Shown here piece by piece: positions 16,177-25,783 of a stretch of 56,604 nucleotides of DNA. The DNA lies in the NCBI GenBank assembly GCA_947624205.1, contig CANQJI010000005.1, forward strand, positions 1-56,604, written 5' to 3'. Below the pieces are notes generated by a model that saw only the letters and a list, made by a program, of their open reading frames with translations, was not told where the DNA came from and did not search any database. This stretch comes from an uncultured Akkermansia sp. Lineage in GTDB: Bacteria; Verrucomicrobiota; Verrucomicrobiia; Verrucomicrobiales; Akkermansiaceae. Positions within the stretch are counted from its first letter, which is position 1. Each line of letters begins with the position of its first letter. Made by a program: the position numbers and the translations under genes.

Positions 16177-19100
16177 ATGGATGAGCATGAGGCTGATTTT
16201 ATACGAATCCGCGGGGCGGCAGAGCATAATCTCAAAGGAGTGGATGTGGATATTCCTCTGGGAAAGTTGACAGTGGTGACCGGACCGAGTGGCAGCGGTA
16301 AGACCTCGTTGGCGATCAGTACACTATATGCAGAGGGACAACGGCGCTATATGGAAACCTTCTCCCCGTACGTGCGGCAATTCATGGATCGCATGGACAA
16401 GCCGGCGGTGGAGAGTGTGGATCATGTGCCGCCCGCTATTGCTCTCGGGCAGCGTAACTCCGTGAAGAATTCACGTTCCACCGTGGGCACCATGACCGGA
16501 ATCAATGAGTACCTCAAACTCGTGTTTTCCCGCCTTGCAGAGGGTAGGGATGAGCACGGAAGAGTGGTGCGACCAATGACGCCTGCCGGGGTGGCTGAGG
16601 AGCTGTTGCGAGAACACGACGGGAATGAGGCGCTGGTATGTTTTGGAATCGAACCGGTGGGTACGTTCGACGAGATGCGTGAAGCGTTGATAGGGCAGGG
16701 ATTTTTGCGCGTGCTCGTGAAGGGGAAGGTGTTACGATTGGAGGAGGCAGAGAAACGCGCTCTCGGCATGAAGAAATGGGTGGTGGTGCAGGATCGCCTC
16801 CGTATACGTCCGGAGAGTAAACAACGCCTCATTGAGTCTGCGGAAAATGCCTTTCAGCATGGGCAAAATATAGTGCTCATCAGCCTGAAAGAGGAGGGTG
16901 ACACGTGGAGTAAACCCGTCGAGCGACGCAGTGATTGGTATCCGCTTCTCGAGCCGCAGCCCGGGCTATTCAGCGGGAATTCGCCGCTCGGAGCCTGCCC
17001 TGCTTGCAAGGGGTATGGGCGCGCTATTTCGTACGACTACAACAAGGGGATCGATCCCGAGCTGAGTCTGCGCGATGGAGCCCTGAAAATGCTCTCCTCT
17101 CCCACGCTTTCGGCGTGCTACAAAGACTTGTTGCGTGTGAACCGCAGGGAAAAGGCGGTGAGGCTCGATGTGCCGTGGAAGAAGCTCACAAAAAAAGAAC
17201 GCGATTGGGTCCTCTACGGCAATTGCGGGGACATGGATGTGTGGCAGGCGTACGATAATGGCTATTGGTACGGCTACAAGGGTATTTTCGAGGACATGGA
17301 GAAACACGCGCACAAGCTGTCCGTGCGCGTGTTTCTCTCCTACTACCGCGTGTACAGCGTTTGCCCGGAGTGCGGGGGCGGTCGTTTGCGACCGGAGGCG
17401 CTGGCGTTTACCCTCGGGGAACTCACCGTGCCGCAAGTTCAGGCTCTGCCGATGGATGAGATGTTACAGTGGGTGGATGCGTACGTGTTGCCAGCGGTGG
17501 GTGAAGATCGTTCTCTGGCGCAGGCTGCGCGCGAGCTTCGCTGTCGCGTGGCGTATCTTTGCGAGGTCGGGCTGCCGTATTTGAGCGCCTCGCGACTCAC
17601 TCGTTCACTTTCGGGCGGAGAAGTGGAGCGTGTGAGTCTCACAGCTTGTCTTGGTGCGGCGCTCACAGAAACTCTTTTTGTGCTGGATGAGCCTACTGTG
17701 GGACTCCATTCGCGGGATACGGCACGGCTTGTTGCTTCCATGCGACGGCTTGCTGATCGAGGCAATACACTGGTTGTCGTGGAGCATGAAGAAGCGGTGA
17801 TGCGCGCGGCGGATTATCTGGTGGATCTCGGCCCCGGCAGTGGCAGTGCAGGAGGTGAACTGGTGTACGCCGGGGCGCCTGCGGGCATCGAAAGGGACAA
17901 GGATTCTCTCACCGGTCAATACCTTAGCGGCTCTCGCAGTATCTCCATTCCGAAACGTCGTCGCAAACCCAAAAACTGGATACGTATTCGCGGAGCCGAG
18001 TGCCACAATCTTCATGGGATGGATGTTGATTTGCCGCTCGGGGTGTATGCCTGCCTTACAGGGGTATCCGGCAGTGGCAAGAGCACCCTGGCTTGTCAGG
18101 TGCTCTATGGCACGTTGCATCCGGAGAGTCTTGATGACGAGGAGAAAGTGCATGTGAAATCCCTGCAAGGACAAAAGAAACTCCAGGATGTGGTGCTGGT
18201 GGATCAGAGTCCTATCGTGCGCACGCCGCGTTCCTCGCCCGCGCTTTACATGAAGTTTTTCGAGGATATTCGAGCTCTCTTTGTGCAGGAACCCGCAGCC
18301 ATGGCGCGCGGACTTAAGCCAGGCTATTTCTCCTTCAATAGCGGGGAAGGTCGCTGCCCGCGTTGTGCCGGACTCGGCATGGAAAAAGTAGAGATGCAAT
18401 TTCTCTCGGACATTTTTGTGCCATGCGCTCTCTGCCACGGCACGCGTTACACGCAGCAGGCGCTCAGCATTACCCATCGAGGATTGAATATGGCGCAGGT
18501 GCTGGCAATGGATGTGAAGAGTGCATTGAGCTTTTTTGGAGAAGAGCAGAGTGCACCTGCACGTCGCATTGTTGAGGGACTCTCCCTGTTGCAGGAGGTC
18601 GGACTGGGGCACCTCGCGCTCGGGCAACCATTGCACACACTTTCCGGTGGCGAGAATCAGCGTCTCAAACTGGCGCGAATCCTCTCCGAAACATCCTCTG
18701 CCGACAAGGCAGAGAAGGGGAACCTCCTGATCCTTGATGAATCCGGAACCGGGCTGCATTTTGCAGATTTGGAGGTGTTGTTGCGCGTATTCTCACGTCT
18801 GGTGGATCAGGGGCATTCTTTGCTGGTCATTGAGCACAACCTTGAACTCATTAAATGCGCGGACTATGTGATTGATCTCGGCCCGGAAGGAGGGAAGGGC
18901 GGGGGCACTATTGTGGCTTCCGGAACGCCTGAGCAGTTGGTTGCTTCCGGCAAAGGATACACCGCTTCTTATCTTGCCCCTCTTCTCGGAAAGAAAATGC
19001 GTAGAGATAAAGACTCAATGGAGCTTCGTAGAGAAGATCCGAATACGACTGCGCGCGCGATCTCTTTGCGTGGCGCGCGGCACCACTTGCTCAAGAACAT

Positions 19101-21702
19101 AGATGTGGACATCCCTCTGCATGAGATGACCGTGGTGACCGGGCTTTCCGGCAGTGGGAAGAGTACACTGGCGTTTGATATCATTTTTGCCGAAGGACAA
19201 AAGAGGTTCCTGGATGTGATGAGTCCGTATGCGCGGCAATTCACCGAGCAGATGGAGACGCCGGATATCGACGCTCTCACGGGCTTGCCTCCGACAGTGG
19301 CTATTGAGCAAAACCGCTCTCGTGGCGGGTGCAAGTCCACAGTGGGTACAGTGACGGAGATCTGGCAATTCTTGCGCCTGCTATACGCGAAACTCGGCAA
19401 GCCTCATTGTCCCCGCTGCGGTGTGGAGGTGGGACGCCGTTCTCCTGCGGAGATTCATGCCGTCGTGATGCAGGAACTGGAGAAGCGTCCGCGCGAGCTC
19501 ATGATTGCCGTCCCCGTAGTGCGCAACCGCAAGGGGCATTACGCTGATCTGGCACGCTGGGCTGCTAAAAAGAAATATCCCTATCTCATCGCAGATGGTA
19601 AGTTGATGACGCCGGATGCCTTCACCCCGCTGGATCGTTACAGCAACCACGATGTGGATGTGGTAACCGCCGTTCTTGCCGTGAAGAAGAGTCGCATCAC
19701 CATGAATGGTGAAGACTGTGACTCCTCCACTCTGATTGAGTGCGTAGATCGTTCGCTGGAGATGGGTGACGGGTTCCTGCGACTCATCACTAATGGTAAG
19801 CTCAAAGATGCCACCCTGCTCGGTACACGCCTCACGTGTCCCAGGTGCGGGGAGAGCTATGCTGATCCCGAGCCCTCGACATTTTCGTTCAATTCGCCTC
19901 ACGGTTGGTGCCCCACGTGTATGGGCAATGGGTTTGTGCAGCAGCGTACCCGTTCTCATCGCGATGACGATGCCCGCGTCAGCGAGTTGGAAAAGGAGTT
20001 GCGCTACGATTTGGAAGCTGAGCAGGCGGCAGATAAGGGAGAATCCTCCTGCGTATGCCCGACCTGTGGTGGGTTGCGGTTGAATCCCTTTGCCCTCAAG
20101 GTCACTTTGTTTGGTCGTAATATCGCAGAAATGGGAGAAATGGATGCCTCTGAGGCGCTGCGCACGGTGCAGGATTGGCGCTTCACCGGGCGTTCGGCAG
20201 AGATTGCACGCAACGTGATGGCTGAAATTGAGCCGCGTCTTCGGTTTCTCCAGGGAGTAGGTCTTGGTTATCTTTCCATGAATCGCTCTGCTACTACACT
20301 CTCCGGTGGGGAGATTCAGCGAATTCGTCTGGCGGCGCAGCTTGGTTCAAATCTGCGCGGCGTATTGTACGTGCTGGATGAGCCGACTATTGGCTTGCAC
20401 CCGCGTGATAACGAGCGACTTCTCGTCACATTGAAGGAGCTGAAAAATCGTGGCAATACGCTGCTCGTTGTGGAGCATGATGAGGATACCATGCGCTGTG
20501 CTGATCACCTCATTGACCTCGGCCCCGGCGCCGGTGTGCGTGGAGGAAGCATCGTGGCGCAGGGCACGTTCGAGCAGGTGATGAAGAATCCCGCCTCTGT
20601 CACAGCACATGCACTTGCACATCCGGAATCTCACCCATTCTGCGGTAAATGGCTGTCGGTGAAGGATGCCGAGTGGTTGGAGGTCTCAGGCTGCACCCTG
20701 CACAACCTTCGCGGCGTGAATCTGCGAATTCCGCGGGCGCGCTTCACGGTAGTGACCGGTCCATCCGGCGCCGGAAAAACATCGTTAGCGATAGAGACTC
20801 TCAGCGCAGCCGTACGGCATGCCGCCGGTGCTCGCGATGTGCAGAAATGCTGGAAATCATACAAGGGGCTTAATTCAATTCGCGCGCTCTACATGGTGGA
20901 TCAGTCTCCCCTTGGGAAGACTCCTCGTTCCACGCCTACCACATACATCGGCATTTTTGATGAAATACGCAGGTTATTCGCAGAGTCGGCAGATGCAAGA
21001 CGGCTTGGTTTTGATGCGAGTCGTTTTTCCTTCAATACATCTTCCGGCAATTGCCCGGACTGCAAAGGAACCGGGTTTGTCCGGCGTGAAATGGATTTTC
21101 TCCCGCCCTGCGCTGTGCCATGCGAAACTTGCCGTGGTTCACGTTACAATTCCCGTACCTTGCAAGTGAGGTTTCACGGCAAGACCATTGCTGAAGTGTT
21201 GGAAATGAATATGGAGCAGGCGGCAGATTTCTTCGGGAATCAGCCGCGCCTGGCGGATCCACTGCGCTTGCTTTGCGATACCGGTCTGGGTTACCTCACC
21301 CTTGGTCAAGCCAGCAACACGCTCTCCGGAGGTGAAGCGCAACGCGTCAAACTTATTTCGGAACTCATCAAAGGGCGGCGTGCTGCCCTCACTGCCATTC
21401 GCCGCGGGCGTCCCATGCCTCAGGATCTCTACCTCATCGAAGAGCCAACCATCGGTCTGCATCCTCAGGATGTGCGTCTCTTGGTGCAGGTGCTGCGTCG
21501 CCTCGTCGAACTCGGCAACACGGTGGTTGTTATCGAGCACAATCTTGAGCTCATCTGCGAAGCGGATTATGTGATTGACATCGGTCCCGGAGCCGGAAGT
21601 GACGGCGGAAAAATCATTGCTCAGGGTTCAGTTCGCCAAGTCGCTCGCTCTTCCAAAAGCGTGACTGCCCCCTTTATGCGCCGAGAGCTGAATCTCGATT
21701 GA
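16177..21702 (+). CDS. uvrA: Double-length UvrA, excinuclease ABC subunit A
   Basis: UvrA finds DNA damage and loads UvrB in nucleotide excision repair. This 1841-aa protein is two UvrA units in tandem, about twice the usual ~940 aa. Four Walker A sites are visible: GPSGSGKTS (~36), GVSGSGKST (~629), GLSGSGKST (~989) and GPSGAGKTS (~1528). Each ATPase also has an LSGGE signature. The second unit (from ~955) has the CPRCG zinc pair in the UvrB-binding region ([11 protein letters not shown]). The first unit lacks it, having [13 protein letters not shown] at that place, but keeps the other CxxC pairs. Chlamydial UvrA is also double length. The ATG at 16177 lies 6 bp after a TAGAAT -10-like box (16165-16170), so the mRNA may be leaderless. 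Confidence 0.97.
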   Translation: MDEHEADFIRIRGAAEHNLKGVDVDIPLGKLTVVTGPSGSGKTSLAISTLYAEGQRRYMETFSPYVRQFMDRMDKPAVESVDHVPPAIALGQRNSVKNSRSTVGTMTGINEYLKLVFSRLAEGRDEHGRVVRPMTPAGVAEELLREHDGNEALVCFGIEPVGTFDEMREALIGQGFLRVLVKGKVLRLEEAEKRALGMKKWVVVQDRLRIRPESKQRLIESAENAFQHGQNIVLISLKEEGDTWSKPVERRSDWYPLLEPQPGLFSGNSPLGACPACKGYGRAISYDYNKGIDPELSLRDGALKMLSSPTLSACYKDLLRVNRREKAVRLDVPWKKLTKKERDWVLYGNCGDMDVWQAYDNGYWYGYKGIFEDMEKHAHKLSVRVFLSYYRVYSVCPECGGGRLRPEALAFTLGELTVPQVQALPMDEMLQWVDAYVLPAVGEDRSLAQAARELRCRVAYLCEVGLPYLSASRLTRSLSGGEVERVSLTACLGAALTETLFVLDEPTVGLHSRDTARLVASMRRLADRGNTLVVVEHEEAVMRAADYLVDLGPGSGSAGGELVYAGAPAGIERDKDSLTGQYLSGSRSISIPKRRRKPKNWIRIRGAECHNLHGMDVDLPLGVYACLTGVSGSGKSTLACQVLYGTLHPESLDDEEKVHVKSLQGQKKLQDVVLVDQSPIVRTPRSSPALYMKFFEDIRALFVQEPAAMARGLKPGYFSFNSGEGRCPRCAGLGMEKVEMQFLSDIFVPCALCHGTRYTQQALSITHRGLNMAQVLAMDVKSALSFFGEEQSAPARRIVEGLSLLQEVGLGHLALGQPLHTLSGGENQRLKLARILSETSSADKAEKGNLLILDESGTGLHFADLEVLLRVFSRLVDQGHSLLVIEHNLELIKCADYVIDLGPEGGKGGGTIVASGTPEQLVASGKGYTASYLAPLLGKKMRRDKDSMELRREDPNTTARAISLRGARHHLLKNIDVDIPLHEMTVVTGLSGSGKSTLAFDIIFAEGQKRFLDVMSPYARQFTEQMETPDIDALTGLPPTVAIEQNRSRGGCKSTVGTVTEIWQFLRLLYAKLGKPHCPRCGVEVGRRSPAEIHAVVMQELEKRPRELMIAVPVVRNRKGHYADLARWAAKKKYPYLIADGKLMTPDAFTPLDRYSNHDVDVVTAVLAVKKSRITMNGEDCDSSTLIECVDRSLEMGDGFLRLITNGKLKDATLLGTRLTCPRCGESYADPEPSTFSFNSPHGWCPTCMGNGFVQQRTRSHRDDDARVSELEKELRYDLEAEQAADKGESSCVCPTCGGLRLNPFALKVTLFGRNIAEMGEMDASEALRTVQDWRFTGRSAEIARNVMAEIEPRLRFLQGVGLGYLSMNRSATTLSGGEIQRIRLAAQLGSNLRGVLYVLDEPTIGLHPRDNERLLVTLKELKNRGNTLLVVEHDEDTMRCADHLIDLGPGAGVRGGSIVAQGTFEQVMKNPASVTAHALAHPESHPFCGKWLSVKDAEWLEVSGCTLHNLRGVNLRIPRARFTVVTGPSGAGKTSLAIETLSAAVRHAAGARDVQKCWKSYKGLNSIRALYMVDQSPLGKTPRSTPTTYIGIFDEIRRLFAESADARRLGFDASRFSFNTSSGNCPDCKGTGFVRREMDFLPPCAVPCETCRGSRYNSRTLQVRFHGKTIAEVLEMNMEQAADFFGNQPRLADPLRLLCDTGLGYLTLGQASNTLSGGEAQRVKLISELIKGRRAALTAIRRGRPMPQDLYLIEEPTIGLHPQDVRLLVQVLRRLVELGNTVVVIEHNLELICEADYVIDIGPGAGSDGGKIIAQGSVRQVARSSKSVTAPFMRRELNLD

Positions 21703-21724
21703 TCGGGGAGTCTCTAACCCCCGA
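21703..21724 (+). terminator. Inverted repeat after uvrA
   Basis: TCGGGG-(10 bases)-CCCCGA begins at the base after the uvrA stop codon. No T-tract follows, so it is at best a weak terminator or an mRNA 3'-end stabiliser. Confidence 0.3.
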
Positions 21725-21984
21725 AGGACAGAAACGTATTTCGTTGTTCCTTGTCGTGTCGATGAGATTCTACACACTGTGCTGACCGGTTTCTTAATCT
21801 TGAGGCTGATGCCGGGGAAAGAGAAAAAATCATTGCCTCTGCACCTCCCATGAAATTTATTTGTTTCCGTCTGTTCCCATGACTTGCGTTCTCTGTGCTA
21901 CACTTCGTGCGAGTGGATGTGTTCCGTCATTCTGTTGGCTTTGATCTTGTTCTCTGATTACCAGACTTTTCAAGTGAAGGTGCT

Positions 21985-22005
21985 CATCTCTTTTTAAAAG
22001 AGATG
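21985..22005. promoter_or_regulatory. Perfect 21-bp palindrome, operator candidate
   Basis: CATCTCTTTT-T-AAAAGAGATG, a perfect 10-bp inverted repeat around one base, 341 bp before the first gene of the operon. A related half-site lies at 22159-22173. It may bind a dimeric regulator; as RNA it would be a weak AU-rich stem. Confidence 0.45.
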
Positions 22006-22279
22006 TCCAGCATAAAATCGGCTAACTTAAAAAAAATGTGTGATTTGGGGAGGCTCAGTGCTGGAGAAATATCAGGGACAGACGGATGAAATATAATAGA
22101 AGAATCCTTTTAACCCTCTGAAAGAAAACATTTAGCAAAATCAATCCTGTGTATCGCATTTAAAAAGAGATAGACTCTCCTTGCTGGTTCCCCCTGCCAG
22201 GTGGCAGGAGCGAATTACGGAATCTATATCTCTCATCTTTAAGTATTACAAATAAACGAGTAGTTCACGAAAAAAACAT

Positions 22280-22320
22280 GAGTCTCGCGTGCTCGTCGCG
22301 GCGGGGACTCTTAGTTTTCT
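22280..22320 (+). terminator. Attenuator-like hairpin in operon leader
   Basis: A stem runs from GAGTCTCGCGTG to the pairing CGCGGCGGGGACTC, with two single-base bulges and G-U pairs, and is followed by TTAGTTTTCT. It ends 25 bp before the first ATG of the operon. The arrangement fits an intrinsic terminator or attenuator that would limit read-through into the operon. Confidence 0.4.
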
Positions 22321-22345
22321 CCGACTTCTCAAGACGCAACGTTAA

Positions 22346-22951
22346 ATGACGACTATGAACACACTGGCTATAATCAATTCCCTGGATATACCGCTGGAGC
22401 GCTGGCTGCAATACGCTTTTGTTTCCATAACGGACTTTATACTGTCGGCGATTATTATCATCATCGCAACTGTCGTCCTCTACGTGGGAGTCGCGCATCT
22501 ATGGGGAAAATGCTGGAATAAGGATTGGAGCATTTTCAAACGCGGTCTCCTGATGGTTGCCTCCGGTGCGCTTATTAGTGCTGTCTGTCTTGCTGCAGCC
22601 GACAGTTTATGCAACGGTGGGTTCAGTGTTTTCTCGAAAGTTGCCGGTGAGGTTACTCCGGCCTTCAATGACGAAGCTATCAGCCAGGAAGATTCCCCGA
22701 CCGCGTACAAGATTGTAACCAATCTCGTAAAAAATCTTCACATCATGCCGAAGAATCTTGATGACGAGCAAACGGATTCCGAGGAGACAAAGTATGCTAT
22801 CACATCGCCATCTGCACGATCTTATTCCACGGCTCTTTCTCTTCTCAGATGGATACCGGCTGTTTTTCTCCTGCTGATTGTCATTATCGTTCCATGGGTG
22901 AGTTACGCGGATATTCGTGAGACTCACCCTCTTCCTATTGATAAAAAATAA
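22346..22951 (+). CDS. Three-TM membrane protein, first gene of the operon
   Basis: This 201-aa protein has TM segments at ~29-52 (Ile-rich), ~67-88 and ~166-185, with an acidic, Asp/Glu/Ser-rich stretch between TM2 and TM3 (~100-155). It ends SYADIRETHPLPIDKK. I do not recognise a family. The topology, a W-x-K-x-W segment after TM1 and a final D-I-R/K-E motif match the 239-aa protein at 34771-35490, suggesting the two are distant relatives bracketing the same gene set. An in-frame Met three codons later is an alternative start. The tubulin-like gene follows after 52 bp. Confidence 0.82.
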   Translation: MTTMNTLAIINSLDIPLERWLQYAFVSITDFILSAIIIIIATVVLYVGVAHLWGKCWNKDWSIFKRGLLMVASGALISAVCLAAADSLCNGGFSVFSKVAGEVTPAFNDEAISQEDSPTAYKIVTNLVKNLHIMPKNLDDEQTDSEETKYAITSPSARSYSTALSLLRWIPAVFLLLIVIIVPWVSYADIRETHPLPIDKK

Positions 22952-23003
22952 ATAAATCTTTGTCCTAATCAATACCTTTACTCCACATTAACATCGCAAT
23001 ATT

Positions 23004-25715
23004 ATGTTTAAAAGTCAACTTATCATCGGTCTCGGCGGCGTGGGAGGCAGCTCCATTGCGGCATTTAAAAGAAATATCGAACTTCACAAACGGGACTATA
23101 CCAAACTTGTCGATGAAGGCTACAGATTTGAGTACCTTTATATAGACTCAAACGATGACCGTTTGAACGATTCACGTTGGGAAGTTTATGGTCGGAGTGT
23201 AAAATTGAATGAGGCTGATGTAGTCATGTTGAAACGGAGCGGTGAACAAGATATCCCCATAAGTGTCATCTCAAAACATCCGAGAGTCCGCCCATGGATT
23301 GGAGATCTCAGAAGTGCGTATAGTAAACGTACAGGCAAGACTGATATTGTAGACTCGACAGGCTTTAATATGGCTGGAGCCGGACAGTTGCGTCGATATG
23401 GACGTGCCCTGTTTGCCATCAACACTGATATTATACGCAATGTCCTACGGAAAAAGTTAAAGAAGCTTACAGAGGGAGCTGAAGGGGGCGTGAATGTACA
23501 CATATTCTGCACTTTGGGTGGTGGTACGGGAAGCGGCAGCATCGTTGATATGGTGACCCTTATACAAGATTTGGCGGTGGGTGGTCACAATTATCAAACC
23601 TATATTTATACTTTCGTTGCAGGCAAACTTCGTGATACCCAAGATACCGGTTCTTTTTATCAGAACGAGTACGCAACCCTTCGTGATTTAAATGCCCTCA
23701 TGGTGTGTAAAAATTTTTCTCCCTTCATTGCGGCAGGGGAAGATCCGGGAAGCGATGATTGTTATTTTGATCATAACAAACATGAAGTTCCCATTAGAAG
23801 AATTTATCTTTCATCCGAGGAATCGTTAGGCACTCCTGATCTCAATGATCAGATTGAGTTTATGGCAAAGGCTTGCTTTGACACTATGGTGTGCTATGAA
23901 CGTTACGTAGAGGGGCATTTCAAGAAAGCACTAGACGGTGAGGATGTCCTCAGTAACGGTGAGGATGATGGTGTTGATGATAGTGGTGGAACAAAAGTCA
24001 TTAGTGGAAGTCGCCGTAGTTATAGATTTGCCTCCCTTGGCATCAAACGACTGTGCATACCAACGGAAGAGATAAAGGAATTGCTCCGGCAGGATTGTGC
24101 TAAACGAGTTTTTGAGTCGTGGCGTGACGGTTCACCCATGAATTTAGAAATTTCGCGAGATTGGGAATCGGCCAAGCATGATATTTCTTATCCAAGTCGG
24201 ACAAAGAAATGGATTGAGTCCGAGGAAGCTGCACTAAAAGATGAAGTGACGAAATATTATGAAGCCATTGTGAAGCAGGGAAGACGTGATGCGAGTACGC
24301 TTAAAGATCTGAGGGAAAAAGCCTGGCAAGTGAAGGAGGCTGCGAGTGAATTGATGAAAAATTCTAGTATAAAGGTTGCGATGAGGAAGATAGTCAGAGA
24401 GGATGCTAGGGATACCCTACAGTCACTGCAGGAAATGCTGGACCAACGCATGAGGTGGATTCGTATCGAAAGCGACAAGGAAGTATGGGGACTTAAGGAT
24501 GTATCCGAATTCATTAGTACTGAATACCTAAAGTGGATCGATACGTATACTTCTTCAATAGCACCATTTATCGAGCCTGAGAAAATCAAGAACGAAAAAA
24601 ATAATTTGGGGAAAAATATGGATCAGCGTGAAGAAGAGTGGCGAAAGCTCGGTTTCCTAACGATTCATTTAACGGAAAAAGATGAACGCATGATCAAGAA
24701 TCACTACGATGATTGTTGCTCTCTGCTGGAATTTGAATTTCGGCAATTTAGAAGTAAGGCAATGGATATGCTCAAAGAAGATTTGAATGAAATAGTTAGT
24801 CCTTACCGTAGTAAAGTAGAGGTTGCTCTCCAGGAAAATAAGAATAAGATTGCAGACATTAGCGACAGGATCAAGAACATTGTCAGCGGGTTGTCAACAA
24901 ACTCTACCTCGTCGAGTATGGGAGGAGATCAATATGTGATTGACTATAACAATCTTGATGAAGTTCGTAAAAAAATCGCAAAATTGGACAAGACCCATCA
25001 TGAGTGCATGACCTCTATATTCGACGGAGTATGGAAAATAAGCATAAATTCCCTTCGTGACTTCCATTCTGGAGCAACTCAAAAACTCGAAGAGAAAGTG
25101 AAAGAAAGATTGGACGATTATTCGAACCGGATACACGAAATGGCTAGGCGTGAAGATAGTTCGTTGAAAAGCGTCTTGCTGAATTCTATCGTTGAGCGGT
25201 TGCTACAAATTGCTGCAGGAGGCGATGCTCCAGAGTCTGATTGTGAGGATTGGGAAAGGAATAAAGAGCTTGATAAAATCATAACTGACTTTCTTAGGAC
25301 ATTCCGCTCAAGCGTCGGACTTTCTGGCACTGGGCTCACGGAAGGCGGTAACAACTCGCCCATTAAGGCAATTGCCATTGGTTTTCCAGAAGAAATCGAA
25401 AATAACCCGCAGTTTAAGGAATGGTTAGAGAAAAAACTGCGTGATAAATTGGGTACGAATTATGACACAGATCGTAGTGATATCTATAAACATGAGACTG
25501 CTGGAGAAATTCGGGTGCTTTATTTACAGTATTGGTTCCCAGCCCGTTTTGCAACGGTTGTTAGGGATATTTATGCCAAATATGAAAATACCGCAAAGAA
25601 GCCAAACGAAGCTTTCAAAATCTACTTTGCTAACATTGACGACAATGATATAGGGTTGAAATCGAGTGCGAGGCCTTCGCTTCTTCCCGAACATTCTCCT
25701 AGGTCAGATTCTTGA
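23004..25715 (+). CDS. Tubulin/FtsZ-like GTPase (Tubulin_2-like)
   Basis: This 903-aa cytoplasmic protein has an N-terminal Rossmann-type GTPase domain. GLGGVGGSS at 9-17 corresponds to the first phosphate/nucleotide loop. GGGTGSG at 172-178 is the tubulin/FtsZ signature loop that contacts GTP phosphates. GAGQLRRYGRALFA (~125-138) is a further block I associate with the Tubulin_2 family. Residues ~400-760 are mostly charged helices and coiled coil, and a mixed domain (~790-885) closes the protein. There is no TM segment. It is far longer than FtsZ (~390 aa) or tubulin (~450 aa). FtsZ-type T7 residues could not be placed with confidence, so self-activated GTP hydrolysis in a filament is unproven. 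It lies in one operon with MotA/MotB-like genes. Confidence 0.83.
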   Translation: MFKSQLIIGLGGVGGSSIAAFKRNIELHKRDYTKLVDEGYRFEYLYIDSNDDRLNDSRWEVYGRSVKLNEADVVMLKRSGEQDIPISVISKHPRVRPWIGDLRSAYSKRTGKTDIVDSTGFNMAGAGQLRRYGRALFAINTDIIRNVLRKKLKKLTEGAEGGVNVHIFCTLGGGTGSGSIVDMVTLIQDLAVGGHNYQTYIYTFVAGKLRDTQDTGSFYQNEYATLRDLNALMVCKNFSPFIAAGEDPGSDDCYFDHNKHEVPIRRIYLSSEESLGTPDLNDQIEFMAKACFDTMVCYERYVEGHFKKALDGEDVLSNGEDDGVDDSGGTKVISGSRRSYRFASLGIKRLCIPTEEIKELLRQDCAKRVFESWRDGSPMNLEISRDWESAKHDISYPSRTKKWIESEEAALKDEVTKYYEAIVKQGRRDASTLKDLREKAWQVKEAASELMKNSSIKVAMRKIVREDARDTLQSLQEMLDQRMRWIRIESDKEVWGLKDVSEFISTEYLKWIDTYTSSIAPFIEPEKIKNEKNNLGKNMDQREEEWRKLGFLTIHLTEKDERMIKNHYDDCCSLLEFEFRQFRSKAMDMLKEDLNEIVSPYRSKVEVALQENKNKIADISDRIKNIVSGLSTNSTSSSMGGDQYVIDYNNLDEVRKKIAKLDKTHHECMTSIFDGVWKISINSLRDFHSGATQKLEEKVKERLDDYSNRIHEMARREDSSLKSVLLNSIVERLLQIAAGGDAPESDCEDWERNKELDKIITDFLRTFRSSVGLSGTGLTEGGNNSPIKAIAIGFPEEIENNPQFKEWLEKKLRDKLGTNYDTDRSDIYKHETAGEIRVLYLQYWFPARFATVVRDIYAKYENTAKKPNEAFKIYFANIDDNDIGLKSSARPSLLPEHSPRSDS

Positions 25716-25783
25716 GGAATCTTTTTGTGAGAGGTAGTGATATAAACTTCACTCGTTGCAGAGGGGCGAGAAAAAAGAGCATT

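Larger units (their letters stand above)
21725..22345 (+). promoter_or_regulatory. AT-rich regulatory gap before the tubulin/MotAB-like operon
   Basis: This 620-bp gap has no coding frame. It contains a 21-bp palindrome at 21985-22005, a TATAAT at 22092-22097 without a good -35 box, a half-match to the palindrome (TTTAAAAAGAGATAG, 22159-22173), an inverted repeat CCTGCCA-GG-TGGCAGG at 22193-22208, and a terminator-like stem at 22280-22310. The amount of symmetric sequence suggests repressor control or attenuation of the downstream genes; that is inferred. Confidence 0.45.
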
